Assembly (NCBI RefSeq): GCF_024710845.1
Contig: NZ_JANJTZ010000056.1
Coordinates: forward strand, 243,635 to 307,634
DNA length: 64,000 nucleotides
Direction of reading: 5' to 3'
Source: Mesorhizobium sp.
GTDB taxonomy: Bacteria; Pseudomonadota; Alphaproteobacteria; Rhizobiales; Rhizobiaceae
Shown: in pieces, positions 44,359-52,709 of the stretch
Numbering within the stretch: the stretch's first letter is position 1
How the letters are laid out: every line of letters begins with the position of its first letter
The notes under the pieces: model-generated
What the model was told of the DNA's origin: nothing
The model's input: the letters and a program-made list of their open reading frames with translations, nothing else
Database searches by the model: none
Made by a program: the position numbers and the translations under genes

Positions 44359-45345
44359 ATGACGATGATTTCGACACGCAGACAGTTCCTGGCCGGCGCC
44401 GCCGCGCTCGGTGCGGCCGCAGCCGTTCCGGCCTTTGCGCAGGACAAGCCTAAGCTCCGCTTTTCGGCGGTGTTCTCGGAGAAAGACATCCGAGCCGAGA
44501 TGATGAAGATGTTCTCGGACGCCATCGCCGACGACTTCGCCTTCGAGGGCTATTACGGCGGCAACCTGTTCAAGCAGGGCACCGAACTGGTGGCGCTGCA
44601 GCGTGGCAACCTGGAGATGGGCAACATCGCCCCGCAGGACATCTCCAAGCAGATTCCCGCCTGGTCGATCCTGACGGCCGGCTACCTGTTCCGGGACGCC
44701 GCGCATCTCAAGGCGTTCTTCGCCAGCGAGGCCGGCGCGGAGATGAAGAAGATGACCGAGGACCAGCTCGGCGTGAAGGTTCTCGGCCCCACCTATTTCG
44801 GCGTGCGCCAGGTCGGCCTCAAGGTCGACAAGGAGATCAAGACGCCGGCCGACATGGCGGGCATCAAGTTGCGCATGCCGGGCGGCGACGCCTGGCAGTT
44901 CCTCGGCACCGCGCTCGGCGCCAACCCGACGCCGATGGCCTATGCCGAGGTTTACACCGGCCTCCAGACCGGCGCGATCGACGGCCAGGACAATCCGCTG
45001 CCGAACGTCGAGAATATGAAGTTCTACGAGGTGATGACGCAGATCGTGCTGACCTCGCACCTCGTTGGCTACGACCTGCTCACCATCTCGAAGAAGACCT
45101 GGGACGAGATGGGGGCGGAGAAGCAGGCGAAGGTCCAGGCGGCCGCCGACAGGGCGATCGACTTCTCCACCGAAAAGCACCTCGCCCGCGAGAAGGAACT
45201 GGCCGAGAGCTTCAAGGCAAAGGGGCTCAAGATCTACGAACCTGACGTCGCCGCCTTCCGCAAGCACGTGCAGGACCAGTATCTTGCCTCCGAGCAGGCG
45301 AAGGCCTGGCCGGCCGGCATGGTCGACAAGATCAACGCGCTGTGA
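44359..45345 (+). CDS. dctP: TRAP transporter substrate-binding protein (DctP type)
   Basis: This 328-residue periplasmic protein starts with a twin-Arg-like signal, STRRQFLAGAAAL, cleaved near AFAQDK. The mature part is canonical DctP: GYYGGNLFKQGTELVALQRGNLEMG, then GIKLRMPGGDAWQFLGTALGANPTPMAYAEVYTGLQTGAIDGQDNPL, which carries the carboxylate-binding Arg (LRMPG) and the family signature. GGGAGG precedes the start. It probably binds quinate, shikimate or dehydroshikimate given its operon. Hairpins follow its stop before dctQ. Confidence 0.94.
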   Translation: MTMISTRRQFLAGAAALGAAAAVPAFAQDKPKLRFSAVFSEKDIRAEMMKMFSDAIADDFAFEGYYGGNLFKQGTELVALQRGNLEMGNIAPQDISKQIPAWSILTAGYLFRDAAHLKAFFASEAGAEMKKMTEDQLGVKVLGPTYFGVRQVGLKVDKEIKTPADMAGIKLRMPGGDAWQFLGTALGANPTPMAYAEVYTGLQTGAIDGQDNPLPNVENMKFYEVMTQIVLTSHLVGYDLLTISKKTWDEMGAEKQAKVQAAADRAIDFSTEKHLAREKELAESFKAKGLKIYEPDVAAFRKHVQDQYLASEQAKAWPAGMVDKINAL

Positions 45346-45356
45346 TGCGCTTGACC

Positions 45357-45406
45357 GCCGGGCGGCTCTCCGCCCGGCGATCGCATCTTCGCCAGGGCAG
45401 GCGAAG
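45357..45406 (+). promoter_or_regulatory. Two hairpins in the dctP-dctQ gap
   Basis: GCCGGGCGG and CCGCCCGGC (45357-45378) form a 9-base stem with a 4-base loop. CTTCGCC and GGCGAAG (45387-45406) form a 7-base stem with a 6-base loop. Such structures after binding-protein genes often stabilise the upstream message or reduce read-through, giving more binding protein than permease. Confidence 0.5.
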
Positions 45407-45480
45407 CCTGTCCGGCAGCGCCGCTGGACGCGACGATGTGACAATTTGCGGAATAACGAGTTCGGTGCCGGGAGGGAAAC

Positions 45481-45999
45481 ATGGACCCGAGACTGAAGCA
45501 TGCGGCCGGCTGGCTCTACCGGCGCGGTGAGAACCTCATCGCGCTGATGATCGGCGTGATGTTCGTCGCCTTTCTGCTGCAGGTCGTGTTCAGGTATCTG
45601 CTCAACTGGCCGACGGGATGGAGCAGCGAACTCACCGTCGTGCTCTGGATATGGGTCGTTCTCTTCGGCGCGGCCTTCGTCGTGCGCGAGGAGGAGGAGA
45701 TCCGGTTCGACCTGATCTATGGCGCGGTGGGTCCCCGGGCGCGCCGGATCATGACGCTTGCCTCCGCCGCCGCCGTGATCGGCCTCTACGGCTATTCGTT
45801 TCCGGCCGTTGCCGACTACGTCACCTTCATGAAGGTCGAGAGCACCGCCTATCTCAAGATCCGCTTCGACTGGCTGTTCTCGATCTACCTCGTTTTCGTC
45901 CTCGCCGTCATCGCGCGCTATCTCTGGCTCGCCTTCCACGCGCTCAAGGGCGATGCGCCCGATGAATTCGATCCCACCAAGGCGAGCTCCGGCGTATGA
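45481..45999 (+). CDS. dctQ: TRAP transporter small permease (DctQ type)
   Basis: This 172-residue protein has four hydrophobic segments (ENLIALMIGVMFVAFLLQVVFRYLLNWPTGWSSELTVVLWIWVVLFGAAFVVREEEEIRFD is the family-typical first half). The WSSE and REEEEIRFD motifs are common in DctQ. GGGAGG lies before the ATG. It overlaps dctM by 4 bases and completes the TRAP system of the quinate/shikimate cluster. Confidence 0.92.
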   Translation: MDPRLKHAAGWLYRRGENLIALMIGVMFVAFLLQVVFRYLLNWPTGWSSELTVVLWIWVVLFGAAFVVREEEEIRFDLIYGAVGPRARRIMTLASAAAVIGLYGYSFPAVADYVTFMKVESTAYLKIRFDWLFSIYLVFVLAVIARYLWLAFHALKGDAPDEFDPTKASSGV

Positions 46000-47291
46000 C
46001 CAGTCCTTTCTCGCTGTCGCTTGTGGCGATCACCGCGCTCGCTTTCCTCGGTCTGCCGATCGGCCATGCTATGATCGCCGGCTCGATCTTCTACCTGTGG
46101 CTGGCCGGGCTCGACATGGGCACGGCGGCCGAGCAACTGCTCAACGGCCTCTATACCAGCTACCTCTTGCTGGCGGTGCCGATGTTCGTCCTCGCCGCGG
46201 AGATCATGAACGCCGGGTCGATGACCGATCGCCTGCTGCAGTTCTGCAACGCCGTGGTCGGCCGGTTCCGCGGCGGCCTCGCGCAGGTGAACGTGCTGCA
46301 GTCGATCATCTTCGCCGGCATGTCCGGATCGGCCATCGCCGACGCGGCAGGCACCGGCAAGATGATGCAGCAGCTGATGACCAAGGACGGCAAATACCCC
46401 GCAAGCTACGCCGCGGCGCTGACGGCGGTCACCTCGGTCGTCGGCCCGATCATTCCCCCGTCGATACCGCTTGTCATCTATGCGCTCATCTCCGACGCCT
46501 CGATCGGCTTCCTCTTCATCGCCGGCATCGTGCCTGGGCTGCTGCTCGCCGCCGCGCAGATGGTGATCGTCGCCATCGACGCCCGTCGCAAGAATTTCCC
46601 CGTCGAGGAGCCGGTGCCGCTGCGCGAGATACCGGGGATCACGCTTCGAGCCTTCCCGGCGCTCTTGCTGCCGGTCGTCCTGCTCGTCGGCATCCGCGGC
46701 GGCGTGATGACGCCGACCGAGGCCGCGAGCGTGGCGGCGGGCTATGCGCTGCTCATTTCGGTAGCGATCTATCGCAGCGTGTCGGTTCGCGAGCTCTATC
46801 GGGCGCTGCTGAGCAGCGCCCGCACCACCGCGTCGATCGGCATGCTGCTGGCGGGAGCCATGGTGTTCAACTACGTCGTCACGGTCGAGAACATTCCACA
46901 GTCCCTTTCGGCACTGCTGCTTGCCTGGGACCTGTCGCCGACCGGCTTCCTGATCCTCGTCAACGTCCTGCTCCTGGCGCTCGGATGCATTCTCGAGGGC
47001 ACGACGATCCTGCTGGTGATCGTTCCCGTGCTCATCCCGACGGCCCAGGCGCTCGGCATCGACATGGTCCATTTCGGCGTGATGGTCGTCGTCAACATCA
47101 TGCTCGGGTTGATCACTCCGCCCTACGGACTGCTGCTGTTCATCATGACGCGCATCGCCGAAGTGCCCCTGCGCGACATCGTGCGCGACACGATGCCCTT
47201 CTTGTGGGCGATGATCGTCGTTCTCGCGGTCATCACCTTCGTGCCGGATGCGGTGCTCTGGCTGCCTCGCCTCCTAGGATATCAGGGATGA
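45996..47291 (+). CDS. dctM: TRAP transporter large permease (DctM type)
   Basis: This 431-residue membrane protein is the ion-coupled transport channel. Motifs include GLPIGHAMIAGSIFYLW, AGMSGSAIADAAGTGKMM, VVGPIIPPSIPLVIYALIS and LITPPYGLLLFIMTRIAEVPL, all typical of DctM. It is coupled by ATGA to dctQ upstream and to the dehydroquinase-like gene downstream, showing that transport and catabolism form one transcript. Confidence 0.95.
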   Translation: MTSPFSLSLVAITALAFLGLPIGHAMIAGSIFYLWLAGLDMGTAAEQLLNGLYTSYLLLAVPMFVLAAEIMNAGSMTDRLLQFCNAVVGRFRGGLAQVNVLQSIIFAGMSGSAIADAAGTGKMMQQLMTKDGKYPASYAAALTAVTSVVGPIIPPSIPLVIYALISDASIGFLFIAGIVPGLLLAAAQMVIVAIDARRKNFPVEEPVPLREIPGITLRAFPALLLPVVLLVGIRGGVMTPTEAASVAAGYALLISVAIYRSVSVRELYRALLSSARTTASIGMLLAGAMVFNYVVTVENIPQSLSALLLAWDLSPTGFLILVNVLLLALGCILEGTTILLVIVPVLIPTAQALGIDMVHFGVMVVVNIMLGLITPPYGLLLFIMTRIAEVPLRDIVRDTMPFLWAMIVVLAVITFVPDAVLWLPRLLGYQG

Positions 47292-47728
47292 GTATGAAAC
47301 CGATCTTCGTCCTCAACGGACCCAATCTCAATCGCCTCGGCAAGCGCGAGCCACAGATCTACGGCACGACGACGCTGGCCGAGATCGAGGCGATGTGCCG
47401 CGAAGCTGCCGGCGACACGCCCGTGCGGTTCCGCCAGTCGAACGCCGAACATCAGCTGGTCGACTGGGTGCACGAGGCGATCGACGAGGGCTCAGGCATC
47501 GTCATCAACCCGGCGGGACTGAGCTTCCGCTCGATCCCGCTGCTCGACGCGCTGAAGATGTTTGCGGGACCGATCATCGAGTTCCACATCTCCAACATCC
47601 ACCGGCGCGAGGAGATCTACCACCATTCGCTGGTGTCGAAGGTGGCGACCGCCGTCATCGCCGGACTTGGCCCGAAAGGCTACCCTGTCGCCGTGCGTGC
47701 TCTCATGAACATGGTCGAGGACGGCTGA
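47288..47728 (+). CDS. Type II 3-dehydroquinate dehydratase (AroQ-like), with altered active-site loop
   Basis: This 146-residue protein is the size of type II dehydroquinases and keeps much of the active site: NGPNLNRLGKREPQIYG (Asn, Arg and catalytic Tyr), QSNAEHQLVDW, and EFHISNIHRREEIYHHS with the catalytic His. One loop differs: the usual NPAAYTHTS reads NPAGLSFRS, losing the Tyr/Thr/His that contact the substrate. It may act on dehydroquinate in quinate catabolism or on a related substrate. It is coupled to dctM and precedes the dehydroshikimate dehydratase by 2 bases, so dehydroquinate-to-dehydroshikimate is the natural step here. Confidence 0.85.
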   Translation: MSMKPIFVLNGPNLNRLGKREPQIYGTTTLAEIEAMCREAAGDTPVRFRQSNAEHQLVDWVHEAIDEGSGIVINPAGLSFRSIPLLDALKMFAGPIIEFHISNIHRREEIYHHSLVSKVATAVIAGLGPKGYPVAVRALMNMVEDG

Positions 47729-47730
47729 GG

Positions 47731-49614
47731 ATGAAGACCTCGATCGCCACCGTCTCGATCAGCGGCGATCTCCGCAAGAAGCTGGCGGCGATCGCGGCGG
47801 CCGGCTTCGACGGAGTGGAGATTTTCGAGAACGACTTTCTCGCCTTCGACGGCACCCCGGCCGAGGTCGGCCGGATGGTCCGCGACCACGGACTCGAGAT
47901 CACGCTGTTCCAGCCGTTCCGGGACTTCGAGGGCATGCCCGAGCCGCAGCGCGCTCGCGCCTTCGAACGGGCAGAGCGCAAGTTCGACCTGATGGGCGAA
48001 CTCGGCACCGACCTGATGCTGGTCTGTTCCAACGTCTCGCCGCTCTCGATCGGCGGCATCGACCGAGCAGCCGCCGATTTCCGCGAGCTTGGCGAGCGCG
48101 CAGCGAAACGCGGTCTTCGTGTTGGCTACGAGGCGCTCGCCTGGGGGCGTCATGTTGGCGATCATCGCGACGCCTGGGAGATCGTCCGACGCGCCGACCA
48201 TCCAAACATCGGCGTGATCCTCGATTCCTTCCACACACTGGCGCGCAGGATCGACCCGGACACGATCCGCGCCATTCCTGGCGACAAAATCTTCATCGTT
48301 CAGCTCGCGGACGCGCCGAAGATCGACATGGATCTGCTCTACTGGTCCCGCCACTTCCGCAACATGCCGGGCCAAGGCGATCTTCCCGTCGTCGACTTCA
48401 TGCGCGCGGTGGCCGCCACAGGTTATGATGGACCTCTGTCGCTAGAGATCTTCAACGATCAGTTCCGCGGAGGCTCGCCGAAATCGATCTCGATCGATGG
48501 CCGGCGGTCGCTCGTCTATCTGATGGACCAAGTGGCCCGGCACGAACCGGCGATCGCCATCGACGTGCCGTCCATTCCGGACCGAATTACGGTGGAAGGC
48601 ATCGAGTTCGTCGAATTCGCCGCCGACGAACAGGAGGCGGAGGAACTCGGCGGCCTGTTCGAGGCCATGGGTTTCGCCGCCGTCGCGCGCCATCGCAACA
48701 AGGACGTCACGCTCTATCGGCAGGGCGGCATCAACCTCGTCGTCAACACCGAGCGCGACGGCTTCGCGCACTCCTCCTACATCGTGCACGGCACCTCAGC
48801 CTATGCGATCGGGCTGCGCGTGGCGGATGCGGCGGCGACCGTCGAGCGCGCACGGGCGCTCGGCGCCGAGATCTTCGAACAGCGGCACGGACCTGGCGAA
48901 CTCGCCATTCCTGCCATCCGCGGCGTCGGCGGCGGCGTGATCTACTTCATCGACGGGCTTACTGCGCGGGTCTGGGATGTCGAGTTCGAGGCGGTGGCGT
49001 CCTCGTCCGACACGCGCGTCGAACTGCTGAGCGTCGACCACATCGCCCAGACGATGAACTACGAGGAGATGCTGACATGGCTCCTCTTCTATACTTCGAT
49101 CTTTCGGACCCGGAAGTCGCCGATGGTGGACGTCGTCGACCCGTCCGGGCTGGTGCGTAGCCAGGTGATCGAGAGCGCCGACGGCGCGCTGCGGCTGACC
49201 CTCAACGGCGCCGAAAACCGCAAGACCCTGGCCGGCCATTTCATAGCCGAAACCTTCGGCTCGAGCATCCAGCACCTCGCCTTTGCGACCGGCGACATCT
49301 TCTCAACTGCCGCCCGTTTCCGCGACAACGGCTTCACGCCGCTCAAGATCTCACCCAACTATTTCGACGACGTCGAGGCGCGCTTCGGGCTCGACCCGGC
49401 CCTCACCGAGCGGTTGCGCGACTTCGACATCCTCTACGACCGCGACGAGGCCGGCGAGTTCTTCCAGTTCTACAGTCCCAACTTCGGCGAGGGATTCTTC
49501 TTCGAGATCGTAGAACGCCGCGGCGGCTATGGCGGCTATGGCGCGCCGAACGCGGCGTTTCGCATCGCTGCGCAGAAACGTACGGCCCGGCCAAGCGGCC
49601 TACCAAAGGGTTGA
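47731..49614 (+). CDS. quiC: 3-Dehydroshikimate dehydratase with C-terminal HPPD-like domain (QuiC type)
   Basis: This 627-residue protein converts 3-dehydroshikimate to protocatechuate. Residues 1-275 form a xylose-isomerase-like TIM barrel with likely metal ligands E134, D165, Q191 and E239, and H168 nearby. Residues 285-610 are a vicinal-oxygen-chelate domain like 4-hydroxyphenylpyruvate dioxygenase, with the iron triad H437 (VDHIAQ), H515 (IQHLAF) and E592 (FFFEIVERRGGYGGYG). This two-domain layout is that of pseudomonad QuiC1 and corynebacterial QsuB, where only the N-terminal activity is established. It ends the operon; protocatechuate dioxygenase genes are not in the window. Confidence 0.93.
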   Translation: MKTSIATVSISGDLRKKLAAIAAAGFDGVEIFENDFLAFDGTPAEVGRMVRDHGLEITLFQPFRDFEGMPEPQRARAFERAERKFDLMGELGTDLMLVCSNVSPLSIGGIDRAAADFRELGERAAKRGLRVGYEALAWGRHVGDHRDAWEIVRRADHPNIGVILDSFHTLARRIDPDTIRAIPGDKIFIVQLADAPKIDMDLLYWSRHFRNMPGQGDLPVVDFMRAVAATGYDGPLSLEIFNDQFRGGSPKSISIDGRRSLVYLMDQVARHEPAIAIDVPSIPDRITVEGIEFVEFAADEQEAEELGGLFEAMGFAAVARHRNKDVTLYRQGGINLVVNTERDGFAHSSYIVHGTSAYAIGLRVADAAATVERARALGAEIFEQRHGPGELAIPAIRGVGGGVIYFIDGLTARVWDVEFEAVASSSDTRVELLSVDHIAQTMNYEEMLTWLLFYTSIFRTRKSPMVDVVDPSGLVRSQVIESADGALRLTLNGAENRKTLAGHFIAETFGSSIQHLAFATGDIFSTAARFRDNGFTPLKISPNYFDDVEARFGLDPALTERLRDFDILYDRDEAGEFFQFYSPNFGEGFFFEIVERRGGYGGYGAPNAAFRIAAQKRTARPSGLPKG

Positions 49615-49624
49615 CGCCCTCGCG

Positions 49625-49853
49625 ATCAGCGACGCCTCGATCCACAACTGGTAGGCCCGCTTCGGCGGATGAACGTCTCGGAGGCGCGCCGGCCGAAGGC
49701 GCTGGAGGACGAGAACACGCGGCTGGCGCGTCTGCCTGCCGGCGCCATGTTCGACAACGCGGCGCTGAACGATCTCGTGGGAAAGAGATGGTGACACCCG
49801 CGGCCAGGCGCAAAGCTGACGCTCGTATCAGGGATGGTTTCGGAATGACCGAA
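49625..49853 (+). mobile_element. Remnant of an IS3-family insertion sequence (orfA end, orfB start)
   Basis: Reading from 49625 gives ISDASIHNW, a TAG stop, then ARFGG, followed after a frame change by MNVSEARRPKALEDENTRLA (49669) and on to AALNDLVGKRW with a TGA at 49792-49794. This matches the C-terminal half of IS3-type OrfA (ISDATFYNW, GGMDVSEAKRLKALEDEN, DNAALKDLLGK). An overlapping frame from 49788 reads MVTPAARRKADARIRDGFGM, the start of OrfB. Both frames are broken and truncated, so the element is dead. The OrfA/OrfB overlap typical of the family is still visible. Confidence 0.8.
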
Positions 49854-49959
49854 CCATTGCCGACACGCTCCGCCAGCGAACGCCCGCAATGCCGCAGAAT
49901 TATTCGAAACGCGCGAGCCGTGATGCGCGCCGGGAGATGACGCGCACGGTCGAAAGATC

Positions 49960-50155
49960 GTGTGTCCTTCGGGCGACAGGCCCCCTTACGCAATGCGTCG
50001 GTAAATTTCGTCGAGGTGCCGAAATAGGTCATCTTCTCGGCCTGGGCGATGTCCAACAGCACATTGCCGTCCGCACGGAAGGGCGAGCCGTGGTACAGCG
50101 CCCGCGTCGTGCCCGGCGCCAGCGCCGAAACCAGCCGGTTCCACATCATCCAGCG
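49960..50155 (-). pseudogene. Fragment of an acetoacetyl-CoA synthetase
   Basis: On the minus strand from 50152, about 62 codons read WMMWNRLVSALAPGTTRALY, then HGSPFRADGNVLLDIAQAEK, then MTYFGTSTKFTDALRKG. This is a middle segment of acetoacetyl-CoA synthetase (GWMMWNWLVSALA, YDGSPF, VTVFGTSAKYLDAL). Nothing else of the gene is seen on either side. It abuts the IS3 remnant, so both are probably debris of one rearrangement. The region 50156-50287 holds nothing I can recognise. Confidence 0.75.
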
Positions 50156-50287
50156 GGGGGATCGTCGGACCGTGGCTGGCCATAGACCGTTTCACATCCT
50201 ACGTCGGGGCGGAATTCTCCACCGATGAGGGTTCCCGCCGTAGCGGTCGCAGGCTCGGCTAGATGGACGACGTCCGCTGACCGAGCC

Positions 50288-51061
50288 TTATCCAGCATCT
50301 CGCAAGTAGGTGTTGGCCTCGGCTGACTCGGCAAAATCAGCCGGATCGAGATCAGCGACGAGCAGCGCCTCGTCCGACGAGCCGGCCCCGGCGAGCATTC
50401 TGCCGTCCGGCGCCACGATGCGGCTGAGGCCGGCGTAGGTGAAAAGCGCGTCGCTGCCGCAATGGTTGACGTAGGCGACGAAGATCTGGTTCTCGAAAGC
50501 GCGAACCGCGATCATATGCTCGGCGATGAAGCTGCCGCTCGGACCCGCCGGCAGTGCGGTCGGCACGACTACCGCCTGCGCGCCGGCTCTGGCCAGCCGG
50601 CGCACGTTTTCCGGGAACTCGACATCGTAGCAGATGAGCATGCCGAGCTTCAGTCCGGCGACCTCGAAGAGATGCGTCTCCGGCGCCTGCGGCCGAAATA
50701 GCCCCTTCTCGTAGGGGCCGTAGAGATGCGACTTGCGGTAGATGACGCTTTCACCGCGTCCATCGGTGAAGACTGCGCTGTTGTAGACATCGGCGCCGTC
50801 CCTCTCCGCGAAGCCGGCCACGATCGCGACGCCAGCTGCGCGGGCGATCTCCGCGAGGCTGTCCATCAACGCGCCGTCCGCCGTCTCGGCAAGTCCCGCC
50901 ATTGCCGCGCCCGCGCCATAGCCGGGCAGCGCCAGTTCCGGCACGACGACCAGGTCCGCGCCGGCGGATGCCGCATCACGCGCCGCCTTTTCGATCCGCG
51001 CGAGATTTGCCGCCTGGTCGCCCGGGAGTGCCTGCATCTGGAGTGCCGCGAGCTTCATCAT
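50288..51061 (-). CDS. Nitrilase-superfamily carbon-nitrogen hydrolase
   Basis: This 257-residue amidohydrolase has the Glu-Lys-Cys triad at E42 (VVPELALPGYG), K110 (YRKSHLYGPYEKGLF) and C144 (MLICYDVEFPENVRRLA). It is a single domain of normal size and resembles aliphatic and omega-amidases of the superfamily. The ATG at 51061 overlaps the permease stop (ATGA). It ends an operon with a ureohydrolase and a polyamine-type ABC importer, so it may hydrolyse an amide or carbamoyl intermediate of agmatine or guanidino-acid breakdown; N-carbamoylputrescine is one possibility. Confidence 0.9.
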   Translation of the reverse strand: MMKLAALQMQALPGDQAANLARIEKAARDAASAGADLVVVPELALPGYGAGAAMAGLAETADGALMDSLAEIARAAGVAIVAGFAERDGADVYNSAVFTDGRGESVIYRKSHLYGPYEKGLFRPQAPETHLFEVAGLKLGMLICYDVEFPENVRRLARAGAQAVVVPTALPAGPSGSFIAEHMIAVRAFENQIFVAYVNHCGSDALFTYAGLSRIVAPDGRMLAGAGSSDEALLVADLDPADFAESAEANTYLRDAG

Positions 51062-51858
51062 TTTCCGTCCGAGGAGAGTGCGCCAAGCAGCCGGCGGATA
51101 TCGCCGAAGCGCGCGATCAGGCCGAACACGAGCGCGGCGATCGCCACGAAGAAGATCGACACCGACGCCATCGTCGGCGTGTAGCCGTAGCGCAGCGCGT
51201 TGAAGATCTTGATCGGCAGCGTCTCCATGGTGAAGCCGATCGTCATGTAGGCGACGATGTATTCGTTGAGCGACAGCACGAAAGCGAAGGCGTAGCCCGA
51301 CACGAGATAGGGCAGTATCAGCGGCAGCACGACGGTCTTCAGCACGGTGCGGTCGTCCGCCCCCATGGTCGACGCGGCTTCCACCAGCGCCCTGTCGATC
51401 GAGGCGAAGCCGAGCGAGAGCGTGACCAGCGGCAGCGTGACGAAGAAGATCGCGTGGCTGATCACCGCCGTCCACGGCTGGCCGTAGAAGCCTGCCGTCG
51501 CCCAGAAGGTGAGGAGGCCGAGCGCGGTGATGACCGGCGGCAGGATGAACGGCGCGAGGCCGAGAATCTGGAACACGTTCGCCCACGGCGCGATGCGCCT
51601 CCACAGGAACCAGGCGAGCGGCAGCGCTATGGCAACCGCGAGTGCCGCCGCCGTGATCGCCAGCACGACCGACGCGAACAATGCCTGCCGCCAACCCGGG
51701 TCCAGGAAGATTTGCCCGTACCAGGAGAGTGAGAATCCCTTGGGCGGAAAGGACAGATCCTGCTTCTCGTTGACCGACACGCCGGCGACGACGACGATCG
51801 GCGCGGCGAGGAAGAGCGCAACCGCTGTGAAGTAGAGCCGGCGAAGGAAGGCACTCAT
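51058..51858 (-). CDS. ABC transporter permease (PotC type)
   Basis: This is a 266-residue permease with six membrane segments and the EAA loop ASIDRALVEAASTMGADDRTVLKTVVLPLILPYL near residues 165-195. VLSLNEYIVAYMTIGFTMETLPIKIFN is typical of PotC/YdcV-like subunits of polyamine and opine importers. It overlaps both neighbours by 4 bases. Confidence 0.93.
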   Translation of the reverse strand: MSAFLRRLYFTAVALFLAAPIVVVAGVSVNEKQDLSFPPKGFSLSWYGQIFLDPGWRQALFASVVLAITAAALAVAIALPLAWFLWRRIAPWANVFQILGLAPFILPPVITALGLLTFWATAGFYGQPWTAVISHAIFFVTLPLVTLSLGFASIDRALVEAASTMGADDRTVLKTVVLPLILPYLVSGYAFAFVLSLNEYIVAYMTIGFTMETLPIKIFNALRYGYTPTMASVSIFFVAIAALVFGLIARFGDIRRLLGALSSDGK

Positions 51859-52709
51859 CCCGCATTCTCCCGGCGTCCGATCAGCAGCGTCAGTCCGACG
51901 AGCGCAAGCGAGATCAACACCAGGAACACCGCCATTGCAGCCGCGAACGGCATGTTCGACTGGTAGATCGCCTGGTCGGTGATCAGCACGGACAGCGTCC
52001 AGTGCTGCGGCCGGCCGAGGATCTGCGGCAGCAGATAGGAGCCCAGCGCGAAGACGAAGACCATGATTAGCGTCGCCACCAGCGTGTTGCGCAGCGCCGG
52101 CGTGACGACGTTGAGGAACGCGCGCACGGGCGAGGCGCCAAGCGTGCGCGCTGCCTCCAGCAGTGTGGGGTCGAGCCGCACCAGCGCCGGGTAGAGCACC
52201 AGGATCGTGTAGGGCAGCGCATGGTAGACCATGCCGGTCAGCACCGCCCAGACGCTCGGCAGCAGCGCCACGGGCGCCTCCATCAGGCCGAGCCAGACGA
52301 ACAGATTGGTGATGCCGGCTGTGCGCGACAGCAGCGTCGACCACGCAAAGCCGATGATGACTTCCGACAGCGACAGCACGGACAGCAGCCCGACCAGCCA
52401 GAGCGTCTGTATGCGCCGCGGCCGCTGCGTCAGCAGATAGGTGAACGGAAACGCGATGACCACGCAGCAGATGGCGACGCCGATGGCGAGCAGCAGCGAG
52501 AAGCCAAGCACGCCGCCGAAAAAGCTGCTGAGGAACCGCGCATAATTGTCGAACACGAAATCGCGCGTGTAGAAGCCCGTCGGATCGCGCTTGAAGAACG
52601 AAACCGCGATCATGGTCGAAAACGGCACCACGAAGAAGACGACCAGCATCAGGCCGGGGAAGAAGAGCGGCGTGTAATCGGCGAAGGTTTGCGGCCGCTC
52701 GCGCCTCAT
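51855..52709 (-). CDS. ABC transporter permease (PotB type)
   Basis: This is a 284-residue permease with a short polar N-terminus (MRRERPQTFADYTPLFFPG) and six membrane segments. Its EAA loop LDPTLLEAARTLGASPVRAFLNVVTPALRNT is at about 185-215. It pairs with the PotC-type permease. The ATG at 52709 overlaps the ATPase stop; an ATG at 52727 is possible but lies inside the ATPase gene. Confidence 0.93.
   Translation of the reverse strand: MRRERPQTFADYTPLFFPGLMLVVFFVVPFSTMIAVSFFKRDPTGFYTRDFVFDNYARFLSSFFGGVLGFSLLLAIGVAICCVVIAFPFTYLLTQRPRRIQTLWLVGLLSVLSLSEVIIGFAWSTLLSRTAGITNLFVWLGLMEAPVALLPSVWAVLTGMVYHALPYTILVLYPALVRLDPTLLEAARTLGASPVRAFLNVVTPALRNTLVATLIMVFVFALGSYLLPQILGRPQHWTLSVLITDQAIYQSNMPFAAAMAVFLVLISLALVGLTLLIGRRENAG

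Noticed and set aside
47731..49614. Calling the HPPD-like domain a tyrosine-pathway dioxygenase.
   Set aside because: It is fused to a dehydroshikimate dehydratase domain in a quinate/shikimate operon; this fused layout is known and the C-terminal activity is unproven.
49403..50149. A 248-codon minus-strand frame running from the acetoacetyl-CoA synthetase fragment into the QuiC-type gene.
   Set aside because: Only the first 62 codons resemble a protein family; the rest is antisense of the IS remnant and of the intact dehydratase gene.
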